64,000 bases of DNA from Rubritalea squalenifaciens DSM 18772 (GTDB lineage: Bacteria > Verrucomicrobiota > Verrucomicrobiia > Verrucomicrobiales > Akkermansiaceae): NCBI RefSeq assembly GCF_900141815.1, contig NZ_FQYR01000002.1:659091-723090 (forward strand), given 5' to 3'. The notes under the pieces were generated by a model, which was given only the letters and a program-made list of their open reading frames with translations, made no database searches and was not told the origin of the DNA. Shown here one piece after another: positions 18,180 through 28,207 of this stretch. Each line of letters starts with the position of its first letter. Position 1 is the first letter of the stretch. The position numbers and the translations under genes were made by a program.

Positions 18180-19337
18180 ATGAAAAGCCCCTTAAAAGAG
18201 AATGCCTTGGAGATCGGAGTGGTGATGGACTTCCCAGACCCAGATGTAGTGGCAGGTGTTCGCAGTTACTGCGATGAGAACGGGATCGCCGTAGATGCTC
18301 GCTGGTCGGTCCGCGGGGACTGGGTGGTCAAAGATCCGGGCTGGGATGGGGTGATCTATAAAATCGCCAGTTACACGGCGGATGATCTCAAGGAGCGTGT
18401 CAGCGCTTGGCCAATGAAGAAGGTCAGTCTATTGCCTGATGGTGAGATTGACTTGGTCAGTCACGATTACTATCTGGCCGGCGGCATGGCGGCCGATGAG
18501 TTCATGGCCTCAGGTGTGCAGCGTGTGCTGGTGCTCAATTTTTCATCAGCCTTCGTTGATAATTACTATAGCAAGGGCTGCATGGATCAGCTGTATCGCG
18601 TGGGGGCTTCTCCGAAGATGCTCGATACTGAGGAGCTTGAGGCCTATGGGGTAAGTGGAGTTGTAAGTTTGGTGCTGAAGGAAATAAAGAAAGAGAGCTT
18701 TCCGCTTGGTCTTTGCTGTGCTCATGCAGGGATCATGATGAGTGTGGAAAAGGCCTTGTTAGCTGAAGGTTACCGAATCCCTGAAGATGTACAGGCTGTG
18801 GTCCTAGACAAAGATATTCAGGAGACCTCAGCCCTGAGTCCCGTTCCTATGACTGGGATTGTGTTAGATAGTTGGATGCAAGGTTATGTGGCAGCAGAGA
18901 TGCTGCACAAGAGACTTGCCGGAGAGGAAGTTAAATCGAATCAAGTCTACATCACTCCCAAAGGGATCAAGCGTAGGGAAAGCACCGGCCATCTCTCAGA
19001 GAATGACCCTGTCATGGCGAAGGCCTTGAGCTTCATACGTGCTAATTATACGCGAGCTATCGGAGTGAGTGATGTGGTAGAGGCTGTTGGAGCCTCAAGG
19101 CGTGTGGTGGAAATGCGCTTCAGGGAAATTCTGGACCGAGGCATTGGTGAGGAAATTAATCGTCTCAGAATGGAGGCAGCCAAGCGCATGCTCAAAGAGA
19201 AAAAATACAAGGTAGCCGAAATCGCCGATATGGCAGGCTTCAGTTCCTTGCATTATTTCTCTGCGGCATTCAAAAGGCAGTTCGGTTGTTCACCCAGGGC
19301 GTACCAGACTAGACAAGGTGGATCCTCTGGTTTCTAA
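18180..19337 (+). CDS. XylR-type AraC-family transcriptional regulator
   Basis: The 385-aa protein joins an N-terminal periplasmic-binding-protein-like sensor (about residues 10-275, LacI-type fold) to a C-terminal AraC HTH pair (about 280-380). The second helix-turn-helix shows KVAEIADMAGFSSLHYFSAAFKRQFGCSPRAY, given here as segments: KVAEIADMAG, then FSSLHYFSAAFKRQFG and CSPRAY. E. coli XylR has this architecture and senses a sugar. The gene converges with the lyase gene (stops 5 bp apart), so it may regulate the lyase, the PEP-CTERM gene or distant sugar genes. Confidence 0.9.
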   Translation: MKSPLKENALEIGVVMDFPDPDVVAGVRSYCDENGIAVDARWSVRGDWVVKDPGWDGVIYKIASYTADDLKERVSAWPMKKVSLLPDGEIDLVSHDYYLAGGMAADEFMASGVQRVLVLNFSSAFVDNYYSKGCMDQLYRVGASPKMLDTEELEAYGVSGVVSLVLKEIKKESFPLGLCCAHAGIMMSVEKALLAEGYRIPEDVQAVVLDKDIQETSALSPVPMTGIVLDSWMQGYVAAEMLHKRLAGEEVKSNQVYITPKGIKRRESTGHLSENDPVMAKALSFIRANYTRAIGVSDVVEAVGASRRVVEMRFREILDRGIGEEINRLRMEAAKRMLKEKKYKVAEIADMAGFSSLHYFSAAFKRQFGCSPRAYQTRQGGSSGF

Positions 19338-19342
19338 CATAT

Positions 19343-22300
19343 CTAGTGAATGGTGACCGTCTCTGGCTTTCCTCGGTAGCGGTCATCAGGATCGTTCATG
19401 CCTGATAGAGGAATGGTGAGATCCTGCTTGGATTCGATACCGTGGAGCCCTGTTCCCATAGTGACTTTCATGGTATCGGTCATCTTGGAGATATCGCTTG
19501 TACAGGCCGCGATTGGATCCTGCACGGTGACAGACGACTTACTGGGACGCCACATCACAGAGCATGGAGTCGGGGAGGCAATGAGTAGATTTGCGGACGA
19601 GTCTTTGAGCTCACCGGCTTCACGGAAGAAGGCCTGTACCGTGCGGTCACGGGTATCCATCACAGCTTGCAGTGAAGGAGTGTTAGAGAGAATTTGAAGC
19701 GGCGGCTGCTTTAGCCACTCGGCAGCATTGACCTGATGGCCACGCATACAGACAAAGTAAGCGCAGGTGGCGTCCTTCACTTGCTGGCTATGGTTGATGG
19801 AAAGTTGGAAGATTTTCTTGGCGCGAGACTGATGGAATTTCTGCTCGATCAGGGCCTGGGCTGCTTTCTCAGGGAGCTGATAGCCTGGGGCCGGTGTCAG
19901 CGGAGTGCGGATTCCAAACTCGATCTCTAGGGTCCCTGCTTTGCCAGCACCTGCTTCGTTCCCGGTGGGCAGAACCAGATAGCCGATGCCATCGTGCAGT
20001 ACCCAGTAACGGCGGTTGAGTGGCAGGCTAAGTTTCTCGCCCGTGCTGTCATGCTTGAAGGTGCGCTGGAATCCGTTTTCGTCCATGACGGTGATGTCGC
20101 TACGCCAGTCGCACTGGTTGATGGTGCTGCGCATGGTCACATCTGCTGGCACACCTTTGCTTCTGGTCGTGGTGATGCCCGTATTCATGACCAACATGCC
20201 GTCATCGGTGAAGGCATAGAACTTCCGGACATCGGAGCCTGTACGGCCATTGCGAAAATGAAAGGCATTGTGGCCCAGCTCGCCGTCAGAAACTCCCCCT
20301 GCAGTGGCTCCAGAGCCACCACGGTAGCGATCCGGCTGGTGCATTTCGTCATCCAGCTGAGTGGTTCCGGGAAGCTGGCGGTAAAACCAGAGGCTGGGTT
20401 CACTCACGTTTTTAATGCCTGATTGTTTAGCTGCTCGAATGGCGGAGTAAGAGCCGTTGTAATGATTGCGGTGGATATCATGGTACTCCTGACCGCTGCG
20501 CATCAGTGTGGTGACCCCATCACCGAAAGACATGTTCCAAGGGATGGCTCCGGCGAAGGTTTCCGGTGGCCCGGCCATTGGTGAGATCATCTTGAGATCG
20601 ATGTAGTAATCCTTGCGGCGGTGAACCGTGAAGAGGGCCCGATAGAAGAAGCGGTTTCCTGTGATGGAGTTGCCGGGGTTATCCTTGATGCGCTTTTGCA
20701 AGGCCTGAAGCTCTTGCCTGTCTTCCTCTCGCGGTAGTTCTTTGGGCACAGCCAAGAGACGAGCGGCGAAACCATTCACCACACCATTGCTGCCCCGGTG
20801 GTCATTGTGGCGGCCATTAGTCACGAAGGCGTCCGTGCCATGATAGAAAAACCACTCGAATGCCCTCACGTATTCGGTGAGTCGACGATACTGCTCAGCG
20901 GTGTATCCCCAAGGGCTATGGAAGCGTCCCCCTCCACAGACACGTGAGAACCAGTTGGCTCCGTAGCCGTCGACGTGCACGTGACGGCCATTGGCATGGT
21001 GAAAGCCGAAGATGCCATCAGTAAAGAGACCTTCTCCTCGTCCAGCGGCATAGCGGAAATGACTGTCCTGAAGACAGGCGGCTGCATCCCAGGCATAAGG
21101 ATCGTCCAGACAGCGCGCGGCACGCCAGAAGTTGACCAGTAGGTTGTGGTCGTCGCCGTAGCCGTCATTGGCTCCATGATGCACTTCTGAGAAGAAGGAA
21201 CGGTTCAAGCAGGTGGAAATGGCATACTGGGCCAACTCCCCGCGCGCATCCAGCGCCCGCATTTGTAGGCCGGGTACATTTTCACAGTGACTCAGAAATG
21301 GTAGAGCAGCCTCATAGGCGCGCATCATCCTGCCATCAGTTTTGCCGAAGCCCTTGACCTTTATCTGGTCTGGCGTCTTGCGAATGTGCTGGATGCGGGC
21401 CTCGACCAGCTCAAACACCTTTGCAGCCAAGTTTTGGTTGGCAGAGAGGGACTTGCCGCTCTGGTAGGCTTTGGTGAGTACCTTCATTGCCGAGGTAAAA
21501 CTGTTCGCGTCCTGGCTGAGCTTCGCTAGTTCCCATGATTTGATCAGTTTGAGTGCGGCTGCATCATCTGAGCTTTTGCTGAATTGGAATCGGCGGTAGC
21601 TCATTTGCCCGGTCGCGTCCGCGAGAGCCTGTTCGCGAACTGGCGAGACCTGATGGTAGAGCGCAGAGGCTGGGACGGAGGTGAATTCCGAGTCGCCGGG
21701 TTTCTTCCAGAGGAACTGACAGAATAACCTTGGATTCTCCTTAGAGGTGGTCACGAAAAGCTCCAGAGGCAGGGTAGTCGGGCTCTGTGCGGTGTAGGAA
21801 ATGGCTGCAAAATCTGTCACAGACTGTTCAGCGATGGTCAAGCTGCCGGGTACATTGCATTTCAGGAGAAAATGATATTCACCGGCTTGCTCCAAGAGTA
21901 GCGAGCCGTGAATGCGTGCGTGCCTGTTGGCTACGAGATCGCCCAGCGGATACTGAACGTAGGCCCCATTGGCGATCATGTCTTCGCGCTTTTGGGCCAT
22001 ATTGAGTGTCGGCAAGATGCTGTGGAAATAGTCAGGGCGACTGAACCACTGCTTGGTGTTGTCAGTCAGTGGCGGGGTGTGAATGGACTCCGCAGTACGG
22101 TATGCCGGGTAATCTTTTTGTTTGAGATTGCTTGTATAGCGTTCAGGCCAGCTGGCTTTACTCTGGAAACTAGCCGCGGTGAGTGGGAGCTGGGTGTCTT
22201 TGTCTGCCTTGATGATCTCTGCGATGAGCCCTGGGTAGAGAGAGTCAGCCGCAGGGGCGATCTTGAGTGTCAGCTCTTGTTTTGAGCCCAGGACTCTGGA

Positions 22301-23659
22301 AGTCCCGGTGTATTTGGCGATGAGCCGAATTTCTCGTTTGCGTAGCGGGGTGAAGGATAGATCAAGATCTGCCGCTTTGCCCTGATACCAGACGGCATGG
22401 GTCTCGGGGTCTAACAGGGTGAGTTCTTGCCCGCTCTCTGATCCGCTACATTTCAAATTCACCGCTCTGCCGGGGATGAGTTGATCTTGCTTGGCCACTA
22501 GAATCTTGGCGCTGGAAGGTTTGACCGGGATGCCTTGGGAGATCGCCAGTGTGTACTGGCCACTTGGACCTTGCTCTAACTGGAACTGAACCAGCCCATC
22601 GGCAGTCGGGCGGGTGATAGAGATTTCCTTCCAGTCTGACTGGCTGTCAGGACGGTGGAGCAAGGAGTAGAAGCCATGTTCGCCAAGGTAATAAGCTGGC
22701 AAGGTGTCGGCAGGAAAACTGAGATCGAGCGCGGCATTTTCCAGGCTACTAATATTCCAGCTTCGTCCCGCTGCGATGGTGATGGAGCGGGGCAATCCCT
22801 CGATCACAGGGGGAGTAGATTCACTAGCAGCGATGAAGATAGCCTGATCGATGTCATGGGGGCTTTGCAGAGTCAGCCCGGCACTTTGCGCACTCGTTTG
22901 CTTCTTGGTGAGGATCGCTGGCTCCAAGCGGTAGCCGTCTTGAAAGGCGCCTTCTTGGCTGCCTGGGAGCTGCCAGTACGTGGACAGGAGTGTGCGCTCA
23001 GCCTCTTGCTGGTCCGCAGTCAGTCCCTTGTCATAGAAACGTACTTCCCCGATCTGACCTTTGTATGAAGGACGATTGGGGTAATTCGCGCCGAACACAT
23101 TGGCTGACATGTCTGCCGGTATCGCTCCGGCTGCCTGTCCGTTTACCAAGAGGGCTACATTCTTGGTATTGGGATGCAGTTCCAGCAGGAAGGGATCGCC
23201 AGGCTTGGGCGAGAGTTCCGCTTTGAGGTGAGCGCCTACTCTACCTCCTCGTCCGGATTCGCCTCCGAAACTGATGCTGCCGTCCTTGTTGTAGGACATG
23301 CTCAGGAAGTTGTCCCATGGTCTGCCACTGACTGCGAACAAGCCAAAGCTGGAGCTGTGCTCCGTGTCAGGATTAAGTACGAAATAGGCGTGTGTGTCGC
23401 TGACTTTTCTCCCCTGGGTGAAGCCTTTCACCCCTGTCTTACTCCAGCTGCCTGAAGTTGATGGCAGGGCTTCACGGAAAACGGGGCTGGCCGTGCTTTT
23501 TAGCCTGAACTCCTGAACCGGAGGCTGAGGTCTGAGCGTGACTTCCGCTTCCTCTTGAGTCGGAGCGCTGGCCTGATCGCCCGGGTAGAGATAGGGGTAG
23601 GAAAAGTAGCCTCCAGCTGTTAGCGCGGGGATGAGTAGATATTTCGTGAGCTTGTTCAT
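19343..23659 (-). CDS. Large secreted polysaccharide lyase, family 8 type, with LamG and PA14-like domains
   Basis: The 1438-aa protein begins with an N-terminal membrane or signal segment (YLLIPALTAGGYFSYPYLY). A LamG/concanavalin-like domain follows (about residues 65-235, VRFYDKGLTADQQ), then beta-rich linkers and a PA14-like region (about 590-680, GEYHFLLKCNVPGSLTI). The C-terminal half resembles PL8 lyases (hyaluronate/chondroitin/xanthan lyases): an alpha-toroid with FTDGIFGFHHANG and VDGYGANW (about 875-900) and GRHNDHRGSNG (about 945-955), then the anti-parallel beta domains (YRGGSGATAGGVSDGE). His and Tyr in the first motif match the catalytic pair expected. It is probably a beta-eliminating enzyme on a uronic-acid polysaccharide; the substrate is not determined. 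Confidence 0.82.
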   Translation of the reverse strand: MNKLTKYLLIPALTAGGYFSYPYLYPGDQASAPTQEEAEVTLRPQPPVQEFRLKSTASPVFREALPSTSGSWSKTGVKGFTQGRKVSDTHAYFVLNPDTEHSSSFGLFAVSGRPWDNFLSMSYNKDGSISFGGESGRGGRVGAHLKAELSPKPGDPFLLELHPNTKNVALLVNGQAAGAIPADMSANVFGANYPNRPSYKGQIGEVRFYDKGLTADQQEAERTLLSTYWQLPGSQEGAFQDGYRLEPAILTKKQTSAQSAGLTLQSPHDIDQAIFIAASESTPPVIEGLPRSITIAAGRSWNISSLENAALDLSFPADTLPAYYLGEHGFYSLLHRPDSQSDWKEISITRPTADGLVQFQLEQGPSGQYTLAISQGIPVKPSSAKILVAKQDQLIPGRAVNLKCSGSESGQELTLLDPETHAVWYQGKAADLDLSFTPLRKREIRLIAKYTGTSRVLGSKQELTLKIAPAADSLYPGLIAEIIKADKDTQLPLTAASFQSKASWPERYTSNLKQKDYPAYRTAESIHTPPLTDNTKQWFSRPDYFHSILPTLNMAQKREDMIANGAYVQYPLGDLVANRHARIHGSLLLEQAGEYHFLLKCNVPGSLTIAEQSVTDFAAISYTAQSPTTLPLELFVTTSKENPRLFCQFLWKKPGDSEFTSVPASALYHQVSPVREQALADATGQMSYRRFQFSKSSDDAAALKLIKSWELAKLSQDANSFTSAMKVLTKAYQSGKSLSANQNLAAKVFELVEARIQHIRKTPDQIKVKGFGKTDGRMMRAYEAALPFLSHCENVPGLQMRALDARGELAQYAISTCLNRSFFSEVHHGANDGYGDDHNLLVNFWRAARCLDDPYAWDAAACLQDSHFRYAAGRGEGLFTDGIFGFHHANGRHVHVDGYGANWFSRVCGGGRFHSPWGYTAEQYRRLTEYVRAFEWFFYHGTDAFVTNGRHNDHRGSNGVVNGFAARLLAVPKELPREEDRQELQALQKRIKDNPGNSITGNRFFYRALFTVHRRKDYYIDLKMISPMAGPPETFAGAIPWNMSFGDGVTTLMRSGQEYHDIHRNHYNGSYSAIRAAKQSGIKNVSEPSLWFYRQLPGTTQLDDEMHQPDRYRGGSGATAGGVSDGELGHNAFHFRNGRTGSDVRKFYAFTDDGMLVMNTGITTTRSKGVPADVTMRSTINQCDWRSDITVMDENGFQRTFKHDSTGEKLSLPLNRRYWVLHDGIGYLVLPTGNEAGAGKAGTLEIEFGIRTPLTPAPGYQLPEKAAQALIEQKFHQSRAKKIFQLSINHSQQVKDATCAYFVCMRGHQVNAAEWLKQPPLQILSNTPSLQAVMDTRDRTVQAFFREAGELKDSSANLLIASPTPCSVMWRPSKSSVTVQDPIAACTSDISKMTDTMKVTMGTGLHGIESKQDLTIPLSGMNDPDDRYRGKPETVTIH

Positions 23660-23798
23660 GCCGATGTGAGTGTAGACAGCTTACTTCAGATGAAGGGTAT
23701 TTCCTTTACAGAAACCTGTCATACTAATATTTTGCCTATTGGGCTGGCCCATTGAGTGAACCGGCCTGGCATTCTCACACAGGTAAACGGTCTTTAGC

Positions 23799-25142
23799 TC
23801 AGGTGGTCTGTGTACTGGTGCAGTCTGTACTCGTAGCTACGGCCGCCGCCGCTGCGGTATTTTCCTCCGCTTTCTTGGCGGTGTATTTTTTCAGAATAAG
23901 ATTGGTGTAAATCAGAGCCGCACCACCGAAGATAGCGAGAACCCAAGTAAAGGCATCAAAGGTGGCTAGCCTGCTTTCACCGCCGATCTTGTCTCCGAAA
24001 CCGATGAGGAGAATAGGGCCGATGTATCCGAGCCCATCGAAGAGCATCATCGCAAAAACGGAGTTTCCTTTCGCCCGGGTCAGGGCCACCAAGCGTTCAA
24101 ACAGGATGCAGTGCACGAGGATATAGCAAAGATAGGCACCAACACCGATGTAGGTCATCCAGTCCAGTGCGGAGATCCATCCCTGGTTGCGCAGGATGAT
24201 GAGTGAGGCTGGTAGGACCAAGCCGAGAGCCATGAAGATGAGCGAGACTCTCAGGGCTGTCAGGTGACTGCGGATCAGGATCAGCAGGGAGCAAACGATG
24301 AGGACGGTGATGGCGACCTTGCGCTCGATCGCTGAGAAGACTCCGGCTTTCACTGTAGCCCCGGCTTCACGTAGTAAGTCCTGCTGGAAGTTGTCCCGGT
24401 AATCGCGAAAGGCGGTCAGAAGAAAATAGCTGATGGCCAGCGGGATCAGGATGCCTGCGAGATTTTTAACGAAAGCGAGACGGTCTTTCCCATCCATCGC
24501 ATGACGGTCACTACGCTCGGCGATATCGGCATCCGATGGGAGTGGGGTTTTGGAAAGGATAAAGGCGGCAATCAAGAAAGGGATAAAGTAGAGAGCGCAG
24601 GTAGCTAAGGGCATCCACAGTTCGTTGCCCCCAAAGGTCTGGGCAAACCAATCTGAATTGAGGACATTCTTGCCTGCGGATTTGACGTCTCCGCTCGCGA
24701 TGATGAAGGAGCAGGAGAGACCGGCGAGCAGAAACTCTGAGTTTCCACGTCCCTCAAGTGGGCGCATCACCATGCCAAAGACCATCCCCAGTGAGATACC
24801 GTTCCAGAAAAGGGCGATGACTGCCCAGGCACCCGGAAGCAAGGGCAAGGCTACCAAAGAGAGCATGGCGCTGACAATACAGCCTACGAGGGCCCCAAAG
24901 ATCTTCTCCCGGTGCAGCCCGGAGCAGAATCGGGTGCCGAGAAACTTGGCCGTGGTGTAGCCAAGTAGCTGGGACACGACGACTGCCGTTTTCAAAGCCG
25001 TCTGGCCTCCAAGCCAGCTGCCCTCGAAGTCCAGGACGGTAAAGGGCTTGCGGAAGGCATACATGCAGTAATACGTCACAAAGGCTGCCGCGACGGCAAT
25101 CAAGGTGCGTGGGTCAAAACGTGAGGTGGGCGAATGCGTCAT
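23799..25142 (-). CDS. DUF5690-type MFS transporter
   Basis: The 447-aa protein has about 12 membrane segments. It starts FVTYYCMYAFRKPFTVLDF, a sequence typical of the DUF5690 branch of the major facilitator superfamily. Other segments include FLGTRFCSGLHREKIFGALV and FWNGISLGMVFGMVMRPLEG. It lies 139 bp upstream of the lyase gene on the same strand. A role in taking up oligosaccharides released by the lyase is possible but rests only on position. The C-terminal tail is Ala/Thr-rich and variable. Confidence 0.85.
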   Translation of the reverse strand: MTHSPTSRFDPRTLIAVAAAFVTYYCMYAFRKPFTVLDFEGSWLGGQTALKTAVVVSQLLGYTTAKFLGTRFCSGLHREKIFGALVGCIVSAMLSLVALPLLPGAWAVIALFWNGISLGMVFGMVMRPLEGRGNSEFLLAGLSCSFIIASGDVKSAGKNVLNSDWFAQTFGGNELWMPLATCALYFIPFLIAAFILSKTPLPSDADIAERSDRHAMDGKDRLAFVKNLAGILIPLAISYFLLTAFRDYRDNFQQDLLREAGATVKAGVFSAIERKVAITVLIVCSLLILIRSHLTALRVSLIFMALGLVLPASLIILRNQGWISALDWMTYIGVGAYLCYILVHCILFERLVALTRAKGNSVFAMMLFDGLGYIGPILLIGFGDKIGGESRLATFDAFTWVLAIFGGAALIYTNLILKKYTAKKAEENTAAAAAVATSTDCTSTQTT

Positions 25143-25331
25143 AGAGATTCTGCCCTTTTACTTCATGAATCGAAGGATGCAATGATTAGCTTTCAATGTG
25201 ACGAAAGTGTCTTTCGGGAAACTTGTGATGGTGATCGGGAAAATCAGGCTTGGTAATCTGGATCGGATGATGTTTCGTAAAGGTACTAAAATGATCTGGT
25301 TTAGGGAGGCTGGATCAGCTAGAGTGTTAGG
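25143..25331. other. Divergent spacer, transporter / mutase operon
   Basis: This 189-bp spacer separates divergent genes and so should hold both promoters. I see no convincing -35/-10 pair or inverted repeat. Confidence 0.4.
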
Positions 25332-26444
25332 GTGAAAGAAGTCTTGAGGCCTATCCGCTTGCTAACCGCAGTCCCCCTGTGTGATGGACATGACAGCGCG
25401 GTGACCACGGTGAATGAAGCGCTGATCCGGCAAGGTTTTGAAGTGGTGTACATGGGCTACCACAGAGCTGTGGAGGATATGGTGCGGGCGGCCATCCAAG
25501 AGGATGTAGCGGGCCTGGGGATCTCCAGCTACAATGGTGGTCATGTGGAGTTCTTTCGGGATGTTGTCAATCAGCTCAGGATGGTAGAGGGATGCGATCT
25601 GGGAGTCTTCGGAGGAGGCGGGGGCACCATCACCCGTGACGACGTGAAGTTGATGAGGGCAGACGGTGTGGATGAGATTTTTCTCGCTGGGACGAGCTTT
25701 GACGAAATCACGCAGCGGCTGGAGGAACTCTATGGCGAGAGGGAGCTGAAGATGATGCCGGTCAGCACGGATCTTGGCTTGGCCAAGACCCTGACGGCGG
25801 TGGAGTATGGATTGGAAGGGAGAGCGAAGCCAGGATCGCGCGGAAAGGCCAGGGTGATCGGCTTCACAGGCCCTGGTGGTGTGGGCAAGACAACCTTGAT
25901 CGATGAATGGATTCGAGGTGCCTTGTTAGAAAATGAGAATCTTCGTATCGGCGTTCTTTCCCACGATCCGAGTAGCGTACGTAAAGGTGGGCTGTTAGGG
26001 GATCGTGCTACGATGGTTTACAGTCAGGATGACCGGGTCTTTATTCGCAGTATGGCGACCCGAGGGAAGCAAGGGGGCTTAAGTGAAGCGAGTGAGGAAT
26101 GCCTGCGCTGGATGGCAAGTGAGGAAGCGGGCTTTGATTATGTTCTCGTGGAAACCGTGGGCACGGGCCAGGAGGCCCTTCCTTTTGAGGATAGCTTGGT
26201 GGATACCAAAGTGCTGGTGCTGCATCCCGAATACGGAGCCGCGCTGCAGCTCCAGAAGATCCTTATGTTGGAGGTGGCGGATGCGGTGGTGGTGAACAAG
26301 TGTGACTGGCGCGGGGCAGCGAGAGCACTGGATGAAGTGGGAAGAAAGCTTAGTCAGCGCGGAGTGCCGCTTTATGCGACTCAGGCAAGCGAACATGCCG
26401 ATGAAGGGGTGGCTAAATTCAGAAAGGAGATCAGCCATGGGTGA
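25332..26444 (+). CDS. B12-binding domain fused to MeaB-like G-protein chaperone (IcmF N-terminal half)
   Basis: The 370-aa protein has a cobalamin-binding Rossmann domain at residues 1-140: DGHD at 18-21 supplies the cobalt-ligating His, followed by GLGISSYNGGHVEFF and FGGGGGTI. A MeaB/MeaI-type GTPase follows, with P-loop GPGGVGKTT (about 180-188), VLSHDPSSVRKGGLLGDR, VETVGTGQ and NKCD. In IcmF these two domains lie N-terminal to the mutase domain in one polypeptide; here the chain ends after the G domain. The G domain loads and protects the cobalamin cofactor. The gene starts at a GTG and overlaps the next gene by 8 bp. Confidence 0.9.
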   Translation: MKEVLRPIRLLTAVPLCDGHDSAVTTVNEALIRQGFEVVYMGYHRAVEDMVRAAIQEDVAGLGISSYNGGHVEFFRDVVNQLRMVEGCDLGVFGGGGGTITRDDVKLMRADGVDEIFLAGTSFDEITQRLEELYGERELKMMPVSTDLGLAKTLTAVEYGLEGRAKPGSRGKARVIGFTGPGGVGKTTLIDEWIRGALLENENLRIGVLSHDPSSVRKGGLLGDRATMVYSQDDRVFIRSMATRGKQGGLSEASEECLRWMASEEAGFDYVLVETVGTGQEALPFEDSLVDTKVLVLHPEYGAALQLQKILMLEVADAVVVNKCDWRGAARALDEVGRKLSQRGVPLYATQASEHADEGVAKFRKEISHG

Positions 26445-28191
26445 CTTGAAAAAAGTGTGCCAGCAACTAGCAGCATTTAATGCCTCGGTAGAAACCAGGG
26501 TCAAAGAGGTTCGTGAAAATCCCGAAGAGGCTAAGGTTTTGTTAGAAAAGTGGCGGGAGATTCAAGAGGCCGTACCAGAGGTAGAGACTCCGACAGGCCT
26601 GAAGTTGCCCCGGCTTCCTCTGCCGCTGCTCGACGAGCCGGGCGCCATTGCCCGATATCTTTACGGTGAGGGCCTGCCCGGGGAGTTCCCTTATCTCAGC
26701 TCCAGCTATGCGGAAATGTATCTGGATCCCATGGATCCTCACGAGGTGCCACCGGAGGAGCCGACCCGTCTCTTCGCTGGTCTGGGTACGGCGAAGGATA
26801 CCAATGAGCGTTTCCACTTCCTGACTAAGAACCAGCGCAGTCACCGGATGAGTACCGCCTTTGATGGTCCTACGCTCTATGGCATGGATAGTGATGAGCC
26901 TGGCGTGTTTGGTAAAATAGGCGAAGGCGGGGTGGCCATTGATACCGTTGAAGACATGGAAGTGCTTTTTGCTGGATTTGATTTAGCTGCTGCTTCCACC
27001 TCGGTAAGTATGACCATCAATGGTCCGGCACCCACGGTCATGGCCATGTTTGTAGCTGCGGCGAAGCGTAGGTTTGGAGATGGGGTGGTGGAAAAGCTCA
27101 GAGGTACGGTGCAGGCAGACATCCTCAAAGAGGTGCAGGGGCAGAACGAGGTGCTTTTCCCTGTGCAAGCATCGCTGCGCTTCTTGTTGGATATGATGGA
27201 GTACAGCGTGATGAAAATCCCGCGCTGGTATCCGGTCAGTATCAGCGGCTATCATATTTCCCAGGCCGGAGCGACTCCGGTGCAGCAAGCCGCTTACACC
27301 TTATCCAACGGCTTTGCCTATGCCGAGATGATGCGGGGCAGAGGTATCGATGTGCGGGATTTTGCCCCGCGCTTTTCCTTCTTCCTGGATTGTGGACTGG
27401 ATGTGGAATTCATGGCTCTAGCACGAATCTGCCGTAAAATCTGGGCTGTCGGGATGCGGGATGTCTACGGAGCGGATCAGCGCGGCCAAAAACTCAAACT
27501 ACACACACAGACGAGTGGGCGTAGTCTGGTGGCTGCTGAGTTTAAAAACAATCTTACCCGGACTGCGGTGGAGTTGCTGATGGCCTACATGAATGCCACC
27601 AATTCCTGCCACAGCAACAGCGCGGATGAACCATTCACCACTCCCAGCGAGGAATACGTTAAGCTGGCCTCCCATGCTCAGTCGATCATGTTAGAAGAAA
27701 GTGGGTTGTTCCGTCACATGATGAATGGCGTCAGCGGATCCCCGGGGATGAAGGCGGTAGAGCGAGCCGTGGAGCAGGCTATTCTTGAGGAGTTTGAAGA
27801 GATCGACCGGCTAGGTGGGGTCTTAGGAGCGATGGAGCACCGCTACCAGCGCAGCCAGATTCAAGCGTCCTCCCACAGATATGAGCAGCAGATCATGGAG
27901 AATGAGCGCCGTATCATCGGCCTGAACCGCTACGCTGAAGGGGTAGAGCATCCGGAGCCACAGTTGGTCAGGATCTCCAATGAGCGTAAAGAAGAGCAGG
28001 TGCTCCGGATTCAAGATTTCAAAAAACGCAATCAAGATAAAGCTGGCCCGGCATTAGAGCGCCTCGGTCAAGTTGTCAGGAGCGATGGCAATGTCTTTGA
28101 GGAACTCATTGATACCGTAGAAACGTGTACCCTAGGGCAAATCACCAAAGCCTTGCAGGCAGAGGTGGGTAAATTTAGGCCGATGATGTAA
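26437..28191 (+). CDS. Isobutyryl-CoA mutase-type catalytic subunit (IcmF C-terminal half)
   Basis: The 584-aa protein is the TIM-barrel substrate-binding part of a B12-dependent acyl-CoA mutase: GTAKDTNERFH, AFDGPTLYGMDSDEPGVFG, SMTINGPAPTVMAMF, SVSISGYHISQAGATP and QTSGRSL. At the two positions that separate isobutyryl- from methylmalonyl-CoA mutases it has Phe (LFAGLG, about residue 112) and Gln (QGQN, about 234), as in IcmF. It probably interconverts isobutyryl-CoA and n-butyryl-CoA or a related pair, using the cofactor bound by the upstream protein. I chose the ATG at 26437 with AGGAGATC before it; the frame extends to 26302 inside the previous gene. Confidence 0.9.
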   Translation: MGDLKKVCQQLAAFNASVETRVKEVRENPEEAKVLLEKWREIQEAVPEVETPTGLKLPRLPLPLLDEPGAIARYLYGEGLPGEFPYLSSSYAEMYLDPMDPHEVPPEEPTRLFAGLGTAKDTNERFHFLTKNQRSHRMSTAFDGPTLYGMDSDEPGVFGKIGEGGVAIDTVEDMEVLFAGFDLAAASTSVSMTINGPAPTVMAMFVAAAKRRFGDGVVEKLRGTVQADILKEVQGQNEVLFPVQASLRFLLDMMEYSVMKIPRWYPVSISGYHISQAGATPVQQAAYTLSNGFAYAEMMRGRGIDVRDFAPRFSFFLDCGLDVEFMALARICRKIWAVGMRDVYGADQRGQKLKLHTQTSGRSLVAAEFKNNLTRTAVELLMAYMNATNSCHSNSADEPFTTPSEEYVKLASHAQSIMLEESGLFRHMMNGVSGSPGMKAVERAVEQAILEEFEEIDRLGGVLGAMEHRYQRSQIQASSHRYEQQIMENERRIIGLNRYAEGVEHPEPQLVRISNERKEEQVLRIQDFKKRNQDKAGPALERLGQVVRSDGNVFEELIDTVETCTLGQITKALQAEVGKFRPMM

Positions 28192-28207
28192 GTGGAGACC
28201 CGGTAGC

